From Actinoplanes auranticolor (GTDB taxonomy: Bacteria > Actinomycetota > Actinomycetes > Mycobacteriales > Micromonosporaceae), in the NCBI RefSeq assembly GCF_018332655.1, contig NZ_BOQL01000077.1, positions 1 through 64,000 on the forward strand: DNA of 64,000 bases, read 5' to 3'. The notes beneath the pieces were generated by a model. It did no database searches. It was not told the origin of the DNA and saw only the letters and a program-made list of their open reading frames with translations. Shown here one piece after another: positions 24,259 through 33,524 of this stretch. Positions within the stretch are counted from its first letter, which is position 1. Every line of letters begins with the position of its first letter. Position numbers and translations under genes: made by a program.

Positions 24259-24858
24259 TCAACCTGGAAAGATGAGATCCAGGTGCGCGCGCAGGGCGGC
24301 CACCGCCCGGTCCGGCGCATAGTGCCCGACGAGCAGGTAGTTGTTCAGCCCGTCGGCCATCGCCAGCAGCCCGGTCGCGGTCAGCTCCGGGTCCAGTCGC
24401 GGGTCGGCGCGCCCGGTCGGTTGCGCGGTCCGGATCATGTCCGCCACGAAATCCAGCATGGCTCTCGTCTCGTCGTGCAGCGTGGCGGCGACCTCCGGGT
24501 GCACCGCGGTGTGGGACAGAAGGGCCAGGGCGACCTGGACGTCCGAGCGACGTGGCTCGTCCAGGGCCAGCATCTGCATGACGGTGGCCTCCAGGAGGTC
24601 GCGCGGGTCGGGGGTGGCGCCGAGGCCGGCCACCGCGGCGGATATGCGCGCGGCGGTGCTGTGCCGGATCTCGGTCAGCGCGAAGGCCATCAACTCGTCC
24701 CTGGTCCGGAAGTAGTGCTGGACCGTTCCGAGGGACACCTCGGCCTCGGCTGCGACGTGGCGGAGGCTGATCTCGTCGAAGCCCTGGTCCCGGGCCACCC
24801 GCTTGAGGGCCGCGGCGATGACGACGCGTCGCTCGTGGTGGTCGACCTTCTTCGGCAT
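24259..24858 (-). CDS. TetR-family repressor
   Basis: A 199-residue regulator. The N-terminal HTH reads GFDEISLRHVAAEAEVSLGT followed by VQHYFRTRDEL, a textbook TetR recognition segment; the rest is an all-helical ligand domain of unknown specificity. ATG start with GAGAGG at about 9-nt spacing. It is divergent from a membrane-protein gene across 65 bp that contain a perfect 14-bp palindrome, so it most likely represses that gene and possibly itself. Confidence 0.9.
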   Translation of the reverse strand: MPKKVDHHERRVVIAAALKRVARDQGFDEISLRHVAAEAEVSLGTVQHYFRTRDELMAFALTEIRHSTAARISAAVAGLGATPDPRDLLEATVMQMLALDEPRRSDVQVALALLSHTAVHPEVAATLHDETRAMLDFVADMIRTAQPTGRADPRLDPELTATGLLAMADGLNNYLLVGHYAPDRAVAALRAHLDLIFPG

Positions 24859-24886
24859 GAAGCGTGAACCTCTCAGCGAAACGACG

Positions 24887-24926
24887 TTGACACGGACAGT
24901 GAAGTTCTACACCATACGATCGTATG
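24887..24926 (+). promoter_or_regulatory. Promoter and TetR operator palindrome
   Basis: A TTGACA -35 box (24887-24892) is followed 17 nt later by CACCAT as a likely -10. A perfect palindrome, CATACGATCGTATG, occupies 24913-24926 and its last three bases are the start codon of the membrane-protein gene. A bound TetR dimer would block both polymerase and the first codon. The predicted transcript is leaderless. Confidence 0.7.
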
Positions 24927-25766
24927 AGGAAACAGTGGATCCGCTGGCTCCCGTTCGTGGCCGTGACCGCTCAGGCGGTGCTCTACCTCACCGGCGTCCT
25001 CACCCTGAACCAGGCGGCGATCCTGCTGCTGGTGATCGAGGGACTGCTGGCTACGGTGATCGTCGGGGAGGCCCTGCTGCTGATCCGGGCCTACCGCCGA
25101 GCGCACCGGGGCGGTGCCGGGCGTGCCGATGCCTTCGGCAGTGCTCTCGAGGCCGTGCTGCCGGCGCCGATCGCCTTCCTGGTGCGGCAGGAGTTCCGCA
25201 TCCTGGCTGCGCTGGTGAACGGACTGCGCCGTAGGCGAGACGTGGCCGCGGGCGACTGTGTCCTGACCTATGAGGCCCGTCTCCGGGGCGTCCTCGGGAT
25301 CATGGTCGGCATCGCGGTGTTCGAGCTGGCAATCGTCGAGTTTCTGGTGCCGTGGACCTGGCTGCGCTGGGTTCTGCTCGTCCTCGGTGCTTACGGAGTG
25401 GTCTGGGTGCTCGGCCTCGGCGCCTCCGCGTACACCCGGCCCCATCTGGTCGACGCGGAGCGGGTCCGGCTACGCATGACGATCTTCACCGACATCACCG
25501 TTCCGCTCGCCGGCCCGGCGGTGTTCGCGCCCGCCGGCATCAATTCGCACGAGCGTGGTGTCGAGGTCGGTGACGGCAGGCTGGCCGTGTCGGTGCTCGG
25601 GGCCACCAACATGTCGCTCACCCTGGCCGAGCCGGTCGAGGTGGACTGCGGCCGCGCGGGACGGCACACCGTGCGCATCGTCCGGTTCTACGTGGATGAC
25701 CCGTCCCGGGCGGCCGCGCGCCTTCGTGGCCTCGTCCGACCGGGTGCTCAGCACCAGGACCCTTAG
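24924..25766 (+). CDS. Membrane protein of unknown function, TetR-controlled
   Basis: A 280-residue protein with two N-terminal helices (about 8-27 and 30-55), two more near 120-165 (LGIMVGIAVFELAIVEFLV, WVLLVLGAYGVVWVLGL) and a C-terminal soluble domain of about 100 residues rich in beta-type sequence (VFAPAGINSHERGVEVGDGR). No family recognised. The C-terminal part, with VDCGRAGRHTVRIVRFYVDD, resembles bacterial PH-like domains only loosely. The start codon lies within the operator palindrome. Ends convergent with terC. Confidence 0.65.
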   Translation: MRKQWIRWLPFVAVTAQAVLYLTGVLTLNQAAILLLVIEGLLATVIVGEALLLIRAYRRAHRGGAGRADAFGSALEAVLPAPIAFLVRQEFRILAALVNGLRRRRDVAAGDCVLTYEARLRGVLGIMVGIAVFELAIVEFLVPWTWLRWVLLVLGAYGVVWVLGLGASAYTRPHLVDAERVRLRMTIFTDITVPLAGPAVFAPAGINSHERGVEVGDGRLAVSVLGATNMSLTLAEPVEVDCGRAGRHTVRIVRFYVDDPSRAAARLRGLVRPGAQHQDP

Positions 25767-25811
25767 CTCCCGGGTGCCCGGCGACCGGCTGCACCCCGCG
25801 AAGCATGCGGA

Positions 25812-26897
25812 TCAGGGAATCCGCGCCGCGCTGTGGTCCTTGCCGGCGCCGGTGGAAGGCGGGTTCCCGTCGCGGGCCGGTGACTCGGGATCGGAGGCGG
25901 CAGCGGCCTCCGGTGCCGCGGGCTGGTCCCTGCGGTCGGCGAGCAGGCTGGTCACGGTCACGGTGACGAGGACGGCGATGGTGACGATCAATGAGAGCAC
26001 CGTCGGCACCTCGGGAACGCCACTCCACACGTCATGGGCCCAGTGCAGGACCAGTTTCACGCCGATGAGCGCCAGGATGATGCCGAGCCCGTAGTTGAGA
26101 TGGCGCAGCTTGCTCAGCATGTTGCCCAGGACGAAGTACAGCGCCCGCAAACCGAGCAGAGCGAACGCGTTCGTCGCGAAGACGATGTACGGATCGTCGG
26201 TCACGCCGTACACGGCGGGCACCGAGTCGACCGCGAAGACGACATCGGTCATGAAGATCGCCACGACCACCAGCGCCATCGGGGTGAGGATCCGTCGCCC
26301 CCCTTCGCGGATCGTCAGCTTGGCACCGTGGTAGCTATCGGTGACCGGCATCATGCGGCGCATCATGCGTACGCTCCGCATGCTGTCGATCTCCACCTCC
26401 TCGTCCTGGCTGCTGCCGGCCTGGCGCAGGATCTTGACCGATGTGATCAACAAGATGGCCCCGAACAGCAGGAACGCCCAGGATCCGGCGCTGATGACCG
26501 CCGCGCCGGCCGCGATGAAGACGGCACGCAGCACCAGCGCGCCGACGATGCCGTAGAGCAGAACCCGCTGAGCCAGTTCCTTCGGCACCGCGAACGCGGT
26601 GAGCAGCAGCATGAAGACGAAGAGGTTGTCGACCGAGAGGGATTTCTCCAGCACCCAGCCGGTGAAGAACTCCACCGACGGTCCGCTGCCGTACAGCGGC
26701 CAGAGAACCAGGCCGAAGACGACCGGCAAGGCGAGATAGAAGACGGTCCAGCCGACAGCCTCGCGCATCGGTACGTCGTGGGGGCGCCGCGTGATGACGA
26801 AGTCGAGCACCAGGAGGCCGAGAAGCAGGGCGACGGTGACCGCCCAGACCTGTACGGAGCCGATCGACTCGATCGGAGCGGCCAGCGGTGAGGGCAT
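25812..26897 (-). CDS. TerC-family membrane protein (putative Mn2+ exporter)
   Basis: A 361-residue TerC/Alx-type integral membrane protein with about nine helices. The two conserved acidic sites are present: EKSLSVDNLFVFMLLL near residue 85 and FMTDVVFAVDSVPAVYGVT near 220. NAFALLGLRALYFVLGNML and YGLGIILALIGVKLVLHW are further signatures. The last 45 residues are a charged cytoplasmic tail. TerC-family proteins are linked to manganese export, partly to metallate secreted enzymes. Its leader carries a yybP-ykoY-like motif, the manganese riboswitch class usual for this family, and the ribosome site GAGGAG is embedded in a switchable hairpin. Confidence 0.93.
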   Translation of the reverse strand: MPSPLAAPIESIGSVQVWAVTVALLLGLLVLDFVITRRPHDVPMREAVGWTVFYLALPVVFGLVLWPLYGSGPSVEFFTGWVLEKSLSVDNLFVFMLLLTAFAVPKELAQRVLLYGIVGALVLRAVFIAAGAAVISAGSWAFLLFGAILLITSVKILRQAGSSQDEEVEIDSMRSVRMMRRMMPVTDSYHGAKLTIREGGRRILTPMALVVVAIFMTDVVFAVDSVPAVYGVTDDPYIVFATNAFALLGLRALYFVLGNMLSKLRHLNYGLGIILALIGVKLVLHWAHDVWSGVPEVPTVLSLIVTIAVLVTVTVTSLLADRRDQPAAPEAAAASDPESPARDGNPPSTGAGKDHSAARIP

Positions 26898-27029
26898 GGG
26901 ATCTCCTCAGACAGCATGGATCGTCTGAGGTCTCCCTCACCCGCACAGGCCGGGGCCGGCGGGCGATCGTCCGAGGATCCTGCTGAGGATCCGTACTGAC
27001 CGGAGCGATCTGGTGAGGTACTCCCCTCA
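26898..27029 (-). ncRNA. yybP-ykoY-like (Mn2+) riboswitch upstream of terC
   Basis: Reading the minus strand: P1 TGAGG (27029-27025) pairs with CCTCA (26930-26926); it is followed by GGAGTA, the class-specific loop; P2 CCTCACC (27018-27012) pairs with GGTGAGG (26941-26935); then GAGA before the P1 3' strand, standing where the class has AAGA. An inner hairpin GGATCCT/AGGATCC lies at 26975-26992. Expression platform: CCTCAGAC (26930-26923) can instead pair with GTCTGAGG (26912-26905), a perfect 8-bp stem that buries the ribosome site GAGGAG. The two states share CCTCA and exclude each other, so ligand binding should free the ribosome site. Class assignment rests on motif and terC context. Confidence 0.78.
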
Positions 27030-27035
27030 CGGGTC

Positions 27036-27041
27036 ACCGTA
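27036..27041 (-). promoter_or_regulatory. -10 element TACGGT of terC transcript
   Basis: TACGGT on the minus strand predicts a transcript start at 27029, exactly the first base of the riboswitch P1 stem. No clear -35. Confidence 0.5.
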
Positions 27042-27209
27042 GGCACTTTTGCTGGACGGTTGCTGAGAATCAACCGATTGGATTGCGTGCCCGTTCATCC
27101 GGGCGGATAGTCGGAAGCGGTGGCCCACGGTCGACCGCGAGCCCACGGGCCGCTCGTCCGGTAGCGCCTGTGCGGCGGGCCGGCTCCGCATCGCGGCCTG
27201 GAGGCACCC

Positions 27210-27332
27210 GTGCTCACCGATCTGTTCATTCTCCTGCTGCTTCTCGTCGCCATGGTGATCAGTGGCGCGGCAATGATGTCGGGCCATGGTCTCGGTCCCC
27301 GCGGCCGGGGCCACGGATCCGGTTCGCGCTGA
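27210..27332 (+). CDS. 40-residue single-helix membrane protein
   Basis: A short reading frame starting GTG with GGAGG 5 nt upstream. The product begins MLTDLFILLLLLVAMVISGA, one strongly hydrophobic helix, and ends with a basic Gly/Arg tail (GPRGRGHGSGSR). The ribosome site, spacing and clean helix-plus-basic-tail design argue for a real protein inserted with its N-terminus outside. It lies between the divergent terC leader and the atp genes and might be the first gene of the atp transcript. No homologue recognised. Confidence 0.55.
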   Translation: MLTDLFILLLLLVAMVISGAAMMSGHGLGPRGRGHGSGSR

Positions 27333-27424
27333 GCCGGGCGTATTCTCGGAGCCTGCCGTCGCCCGCCTCGTCAGCCGGGTGCGGATGCCGGCGCCGTTCG
27401 ACGCCGGCCGACGAGGAGGCACAG

Positions 27425-27871
27425 TTGAGCGCGGCGACCGACACCCACCCGCTGGCCACCCGGCTGCGCCACCTGCCGACGCCGCTGGCAGTCTCCGGCG
27501 GGCTGTTGCTGCTGGCCGCGGCCATCGGCGGCTTCCTCGCCGGCGCACCCGGAGCGATCGGCGGAGCCGCCGGGGTCGGCGTGGTGGCTGTGGGTTACGC
27601 GTTCTCCAGTGTGGCTGTCGCGTGGGCCGATTCTGTCGCCCCGAGCCTGGTGATGACGGTCGGCCTGACCACCTACGTTTTCAAGTTCACCCTGCTGGGC
27701 GTGGTCTTCTTCGCCGTACCCGGCGACTGGCCCGGACTGCGCACCATGGCGGTCGCGATGATCGTCTCGATTCTCACCTGGGTCGGCGCCCAGATCTGGT
27801 GGACGCTGCGGGCCGAGGTGCCGACGGTGACCTACCATCTCCCGCCGGCGGGGGACCACCCCATCGCGTAG
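27425..27871 (+). CDS. ATP synthase protein I-like membrane protein
   Basis: About 148 residues, start TTG with GAGGAGG at 5-nt spacing. Four hydrophobic helices (AVSGGLLLLAAAIGGFLAG, GVGVVAVGYAFSSVAVAWA, VMTVGLTTYVFKFTLLGVVF, MAVAMIVSILTWVGAQIWW). Position and topology match the AtpI-like protein preceding atpB in mycobacteria and streptomycetes, thought to assist assembly of the c-ring or Mg2+ supply. Sequence identity to AtpI is too low for a firm symbol. Confidence 0.7.
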   Translation: MSAATDTHPLATRLRHLPTPLAVSGGLLLLAAAIGGFLAGAPGAIGGAAGVGVVAVGYAFSSVAVAWADSVAPSLVMTVGLTTYVFKFTLLGVVFFAVPGDWPGLRTMAVAMIVSILTWVGAQIWWTLRAEVPTVTYHLPPAGDHPIA

Positions 27872-28048
27872 CTGCCGCCCCGTTCGAGTTCTTCTTGACG
27901 TCAGTCGCGGTTCACGGTGTCCAACAGTGGACGCGCGGGAGTACGGTTGACCCGCATTCAGTCGCCGTTCACCTGTCGCCTGCACACCGCTGCTGTGCAG
28001 GGGGTGAGCGCTAGCCGCCTGCCGCCGACTGATATCGTTCGCCGTGCC

Positions 28049-28270
28049 ATGGCCGGTGACCCGCAACCTGAAGATCCCGCTCCGCCCGAGGGCGCTGACG
28101 CAGGATGGACAGCCGTCGGTTATCTGCTGGGCGGAATGATCGTATGGGGCGGTGCGGGCTGGCTGGTCGACCGTTGGCTCGATCTCGACTTCCCCGCCGG
28201 CCTGCTGGTCGGCCTGATCGGCGGCGGTACTGCCGGGGTCTATCTGATCGTGAAGAGGCTGGGTGCCTGA
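28049..28270 (+). CDS. AtpZ/AtpI-family protein
   Basis: A 73-residue two-helix protein (GYLLGGMIVWGGAGWLVDRWL and FPAGLLVGLIGGGTAGVYLIV). The G-rich first helix with GWLVDRWLDLDFPAG matches the AtpZ/AtpI family encoded just before atpB. A TATCGT hexamer (28033-28038) ends 10 nt before the ATG, predicting a 4-nt leader; this may be the main promoter of the atp operon. The next gene starts about 28 bp downstream. Confidence 0.75.
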   Translation: MAGDPQPEDPAPPEGADAGWTAVGYLLGGMIVWGGAGWLVDRWLDLDFPAGLLVGLIGGGTAGVYLIVKRLGA

Positions 28271-28298
28271 TTCGGCCCCGACCGACGGAGGATGCGTG

Positions 28299-29099
28299 TT
28301 GACTGAGTCGCCCATGGTGCTGGCATCGGAGTTTCCTCCGGGACCGGAGAGCTTCGACTATCGCAGCCTCATTCCGGGCCTGGAAGGAACCTTCTGGGAG
28401 CCGGCCTTCACCAAGATCGCACTGCTCACCTGGTTGACCGTCGCGATCCTCATCATCTTCTTCCTGGTGGCCTACCGGAAGCCGCAGATCGTGCCCACCA
28501 AGGTGCAGTGGATAGCGGAGTCCATCTACGGCATCGCCCGGGACAACATCGCCAGGGACGTCATCGGCAAGGAAGGCGTCCGGTTCGCGCCGTACCTGGC
28601 CACGCTGTTCGTCTTCATCCTGATGAACAACCTGTGGGGCATCATCCCGCTGGCCCAGATCTCGCCGAACTCGCACATCGCCTTCCCGATCGTCCTGGCG
28701 GGCTTCACCTATGTGCTCTACATCGCGGTCGGCGTCCGTAAGCAGGGCGCGCTGACGTACGCGAAGAACAGCATCTGGGTGTCCGGCGCGCCGCTCTGGG
28801 TGCAGCCGATCCTGGTGCCGATCGAGTTCTTCCAGGTCATCATCCTGCGACCCGCCACTCTGGCGATCCGGTTGTTCGCCAACATGTTCGCCGGTCACAT
28901 GATCCTGCTGGTCTTCACGCTCGGCGGTGTGGTGCTCTTCGAGTCGGCCACAGTCGCCCTGAAGCCGGTCGCGTTCCTCAGCTGGGGCATGGCGATCGTG
29001 ATGACGCTCTTCGAGCTGTTCATCCTCGCGCTCCAGGCCTACGTCTTCACCCTGCTCACCGCGACCTACCTGCAGAGTTCGGTGTCCGAAGCACACTGA
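28299..29099 (+). CDS. atpB: ATP synthase subunit a
   Basis: About 266 residues, the membrane stator subunit forming proton half-channels against the c-ring. PATLAIRLFANMFAGHMILLV carries the essential Arg of helix 5, and FELFILALQAYVFTLLTATYL is the last helix. GGAGGA lies 6 nt before the TTG at 28299; GTG at 28296 is an alternative start. The N-terminus FPPGPESFDYRSLIPG is a typical actinobacterial pre-helix. First structural gene of the operon. Confidence 0.95.
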   Translation: MTESPMVLASEFPPGPESFDYRSLIPGLEGTFWEPAFTKIALLTWLTVAILIIFFLVAYRKPQIVPTKVQWIAESIYGIARDNIARDVIGKEGVRFAPYLATLFVFILMNNLWGIIPLAQISPNSHIAFPIVLAGFTYVLYIAVGVRKQGALTYAKNSIWVSGAPLWVQPILVPIEFFQVIILRPATLAIRLFANMFAGHMILLVFTLGGVVLFESATVALKPVAFLSWGMAIVMTLFELFILALQAYVFTLLTATYLQSSVSEAH

Positions 29100-29193
29100 T
29101 CCAGCGGTTCGGTCGCTCCCCGGTCGCACAAATGAATATTTCGTACCTAAACGTGCGCGTGATCGTCACGCGTTCAACGCAGGAGGAACTCCC

Positions 29194-29415
29194 ATGTCCT
29201 ACCTCGCCGAAGTTACCGGCAACGTCAGTGTCATCGGCTACGGCATCGCTGCCCTCGGCCCCGGCATCGGCGTAGGCCTCGTCTTCGCCGCCTACATCCA
29301 GGCCACCGCGCGCCAGCCGGAGAGCGCCAGCCTGACCCGGGTCTACATGTTCATGGGCTTCGCCGTGATCGAGGCGCTCGCGCTCCTCGGCCTGGTCGTC
29401 GCCTTCGCGCTTTAA
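29194..29415 (+). CDS. atpE: ATP synthase subunit c
   Basis: A 73-residue hairpin of two helices. The loop ARQPES and the ion-binding Glu 60 in GFAVIEALALLGLVVAF are present. Nothing suggests the sodium-type site, so it is proton-driven. In mycobacteria this helix is the bedaquiline target. Ribosome site AGGAGGA upstream of the ATG. The 94-bp gap after atpB contains no gene. Confidence 0.97.
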   Translation: MSYLAEVTGNVSVIGYGIAALGPGIGVGLVFAAYIQATARQPESASLTRVYMFMGFAVIEALALLGLVVAFAL

Positions 29416-29482
29416 TCGTCGAGCGCACGGCTGACTTCGTGCCCGGCCCGTAACGGCCGGCCACCGGCAAAGGGGAGTGTTC

Positions 29483-30028
29483 ATGTACACAGCAGCGGAA
29501 GAGGGAAGCGGGGGCGCTCAGCTCCTGCTCCCGCCCCTGGCTGAGATCATCGTCGGCCTGATCGCCTTCGGCGTCGTCCTGTTCGTGCTGGCCAAGTTCG
29601 TGTTCCCGCGGATGGAACACATGTTCCAGGCCCGGGTGGACGCGATCGAGGGTGGCATCGCTCGGGCCGAGGCAGCGCAGGCCGAGGCCAACCAGCTGCT
29701 CGAGCAGTACCGCGCGCAGCTGGCGGAGGCCCGCACGGAGGCCGCGCGCATCCGGGACGAGGCTCGTGCCGACGCCGAGAACATCCGTCAGGATGTCCTC
29801 GCCAAGGCCCGGGAGGAGTCGGACCGCATCATCGCCTCCGGCACCAGCCAGCTCGCCGCCCAGCGCGAGAGCATCGTGCGTGGGCTGCGCGCCGAGGTGG
29901 GCACGCTCGCCGTGGATCTGGCCGGCCGGATCGTCGGGGAGTCCCTCGCCGACGAGGCGCGCAGCCGGGGCACGGTGGACCGCTTCATCACCGAGCTGGG
30001 CGCCGGCACGGGCACCGGGCGGCGCTGA
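29483..30028 (+). CDS. atpF: ATP synthase subunit b
   Basis: A 181-residue peripheral-stalk subunit: one membrane helix (about 18-38, LAEIIVGLIAFGVVLFVLA) and a long alpha-helical coiled coil rich in Ala, Glu and Arg. Start ATG 29483 with AGGGGAG upstream; a GTG two codons earlier overlaps that site. Overlaps atpH by one base (TGATG). Unlike mycobacteria, no b-delta fusion occurs: delta is a separate gene. Confidence 0.95.
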   Translation: MYTAAEEGSGGAQLLLPPLAEIIVGLIAFGVVLFVLAKFVFPRMEHMFQARVDAIEGGIARAEAAQAEANQLLEQYRAQLAEARTEAARIRDEARADAENIRQDVLAKAREESDRIIASGTSQLAAQRESIVRGLRAEVGTLAVDLAGRIVGESLADEARSRGTVDRFITELGAGTGTGRR

Positions 30029-30846
30029 TGTCGACCGTCAACCGGGAGTCGTACGCCGCAGCCGTGGAGAGGTTGACCGCGGACACACAGACGGCCACCG
30101 CCGCGCAGCTGGTCACGACCGCCGACGAGATCCTGTCGGTGGCGCGGCTGTTGCGCGGCCAGCCGCGGCTGCGTCGTGCGCTGACCGACCCGTCGCGGGC
30201 CGGCGCCGACCGGGCGGAGCTCTTCCGCTCGCTGGTCGCCGGCAAGCTCGGACCGGCCGCCGTGGAAACGGTGGCGACCCTGGCGAACGGCCGCTTCACG
30301 CGGCCCGCCGAACTGCTCGACGCGGTCGAGCGGCTCGGTGTCGACACGCTCCTGGCGTCCGTCGACAAGGTGGGCGAGCTCGCCGAGGTCGAGGACGAGC
30401 TGTTCCGCTTCGGGCAGGTCGTGTCCGGCGATCCGGAGCTGGCCGTCACGCTCAGTGATCCCGGCGCAGCGATCGACCGTCGCGTTAAGCTGGTCCAGGA
30501 CCTGCTCAAGGGCAAGGTCCGGGCGGGCACGGGACGGCTCGTCGAGGTGGCACTCGAAGGCTACGGCGGACGCAGCTTCGAGGCCTCGCTGAGCCGGCTG
30601 GTCGAGCTGACCGCGGCGAAGCGGGACCATCAGGTCGCCTACGTCACGGTCGCCAAGCTGCTCGACGACGCCGAGGAGCAGCGGCTCGCCGCCAAGTTGT
30701 CCGACATCTACGGTCGGCAGGTCTCGCTGAAGGTCGATGTGGATCCTGCCATCATCGGCGGCGTCAGCGTCCGTGTCGGCCCCGACCTCTACGACGGCAC
30801 GATCCTGCGGCGACTCAACGAGGCCCGGCAGGCGTTCGCTAAATAG
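30028..30846 (+). CDS. atpH: ATP synthase subunit delta
   Basis: A 272-residue stalk subunit joining b to the top of the F1 head. E. coli delta has 177 residues; the extra N-terminal helical part (about 1-95) is typical of Streptomyces-type delta. The C-terminal region KLSDIYGRQVSLKVDVDPAIIGGVSVRVGP-type segment ends with the standard DGTILRRLNEARQAF. Coupled to atpF. Confidence 0.95.
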   Translation: MSTVNRESYAAAVERLTADTQTATAAQLVTTADEILSVARLLRGQPRLRRALTDPSRAGADRAELFRSLVAGKLGPAAVETVATLANGRFTRPAELLDAVERLGVDTLLASVDKVGELAEVEDELFRFGQVVSGDPELAVTLSDPGAAIDRRVKLVQDLLKGKVRAGTGRLVEVALEGYGGRSFEASLSRLVELTAAKRDHQVAYVTVAKLLDDAEEQRLAAKLSDIYGRQVSLKVDVDPAIIGGVSVRVGPDLYDGTILRRLNEARQAFAK

Positions 30847-30926
30847 TTTCTTCCCCTCGGTGGCGGCGACGTCCCGAGCACTCCTCGGCGGCGGCGACGC
30901 CCCGAGCCGACTAGAGAAGGCAGAGG

Positions 30927-32591
<1,665 letters not shown>

Positions 32592-32594
32592 GCC

Positions 32595-33524
32595 ATGGCC
32601 GGTCAGGTTCAGGCACTTCGGCGGCGCATCCGCACCGTCAAGTCCACGAAGAAGATCGCCAAGGCGCAGGAACTGGTCGCTACCAGCCGCATCGCCAAGG
32701 CACAGGAGCGGGTGCAGGCTTCCAAGCCGTACGCGGAAGCCATCACCGAGGTGCTCACGGCGCTGGCGTCCAACGCTTCGGTGGACAACCCGCTGCTGCA
32801 ACCGCGCGAGCGGGTGCGGCGCGCGGGCGTCCTGCTGATCACCAGCGACCGCGGCCTGGCCGGCGCCTACAACGCCAACGCGATCCGTATGTGCGAGCAG
32901 TTGCTGGCTCGTCTGCGGGAGGACGGCAAGGAAGTGGCGCTGTACATCGTCGGCCGCAAGGGCGTCGGGTACTACCGCTTCCGGAACCGGCCGATCGAGA
33001 CGAGCTGGACCGGCTTCTCCGAGCGGCCCTCGTTCTCCGACGCCCGCGCCATCGGCGACGCGCTGCTCGAGGCGTTCATCGCCGGTGCGGACGACGAGGA
33101 CGGCAACTATGGGCCGGACGGTATCCAGGGCGTCGACGAGCTGCACATCGTCAGCACACAGTTCAAGTCGCTGATGACCCAGGCGGCGGAGGCGCGCTTC
33201 CTGGCGCCGATGCAGGTCGAGGAGCGCGAGCGCGAGCCCGGGCTGCGTCCGGCCTACGAGTTCGAGCCCGAGGCCGAGGAGCTGCTGAACGCGCTGCTGC
33301 CGAAGTACCTCAACACGCGGATCTACGCGGCGTTGCTGGACTCGGCGGCCAGCGAGTCGGCGTCCCGGCGCCGGGCGATGAAGAGCGCGTCGGACAACGC
33401 GGACGACCTGCTCAAGCGGTACACGCGCGAGATGAACTCCGCGCGGCAGGCTGCGATCACCCAGGAAATCAGTGAGATCGTCGGCGGCGCCAACGCGCTG
33501 GCCGCGGCGGGAAGTGATGGATGA
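32595..33524 (+). CDS. atpG: ATP synthase subunit gamma
   Basis: A 309-residue central rotor subunit: helical N- and C-terminal ends (RRRIRTVKSTKKIAKAQELV; ITQEISEIVGGANALA) around a Rossmann-like middle. An acidic surface loop, GADDEDGNYGPDG, near residue 160 is longer than in E. coli and lies where mycobacterial gamma has its regulatory insertion. Starts 3 bp after atpA and overlaps atpD (ATGA). Confidence 0.95.
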   Translation: MAGQVQALRRRIRTVKSTKKIAKAQELVATSRIAKAQERVQASKPYAEAITEVLTALASNASVDNPLLQPRERVRRAGVLLITSDRGLAGAYNANAIRMCEQLLARLREDGKEVALYIVGRKGVGYYRFRNRPIETSWTGFSERPSFSDARAIGDALLEAFIAGADDEDGNYGPDGIQGVDELHIVSTQFKSLMTQAAEARFLAPMQVEEREREPGLRPAYEFEPEAEELLNALLPKYLNTRIYAALLDSAASESASRRRAMKSASDNADDLLKRYTREMNSARQAAITQEISEIVGGANALAAAGSDG

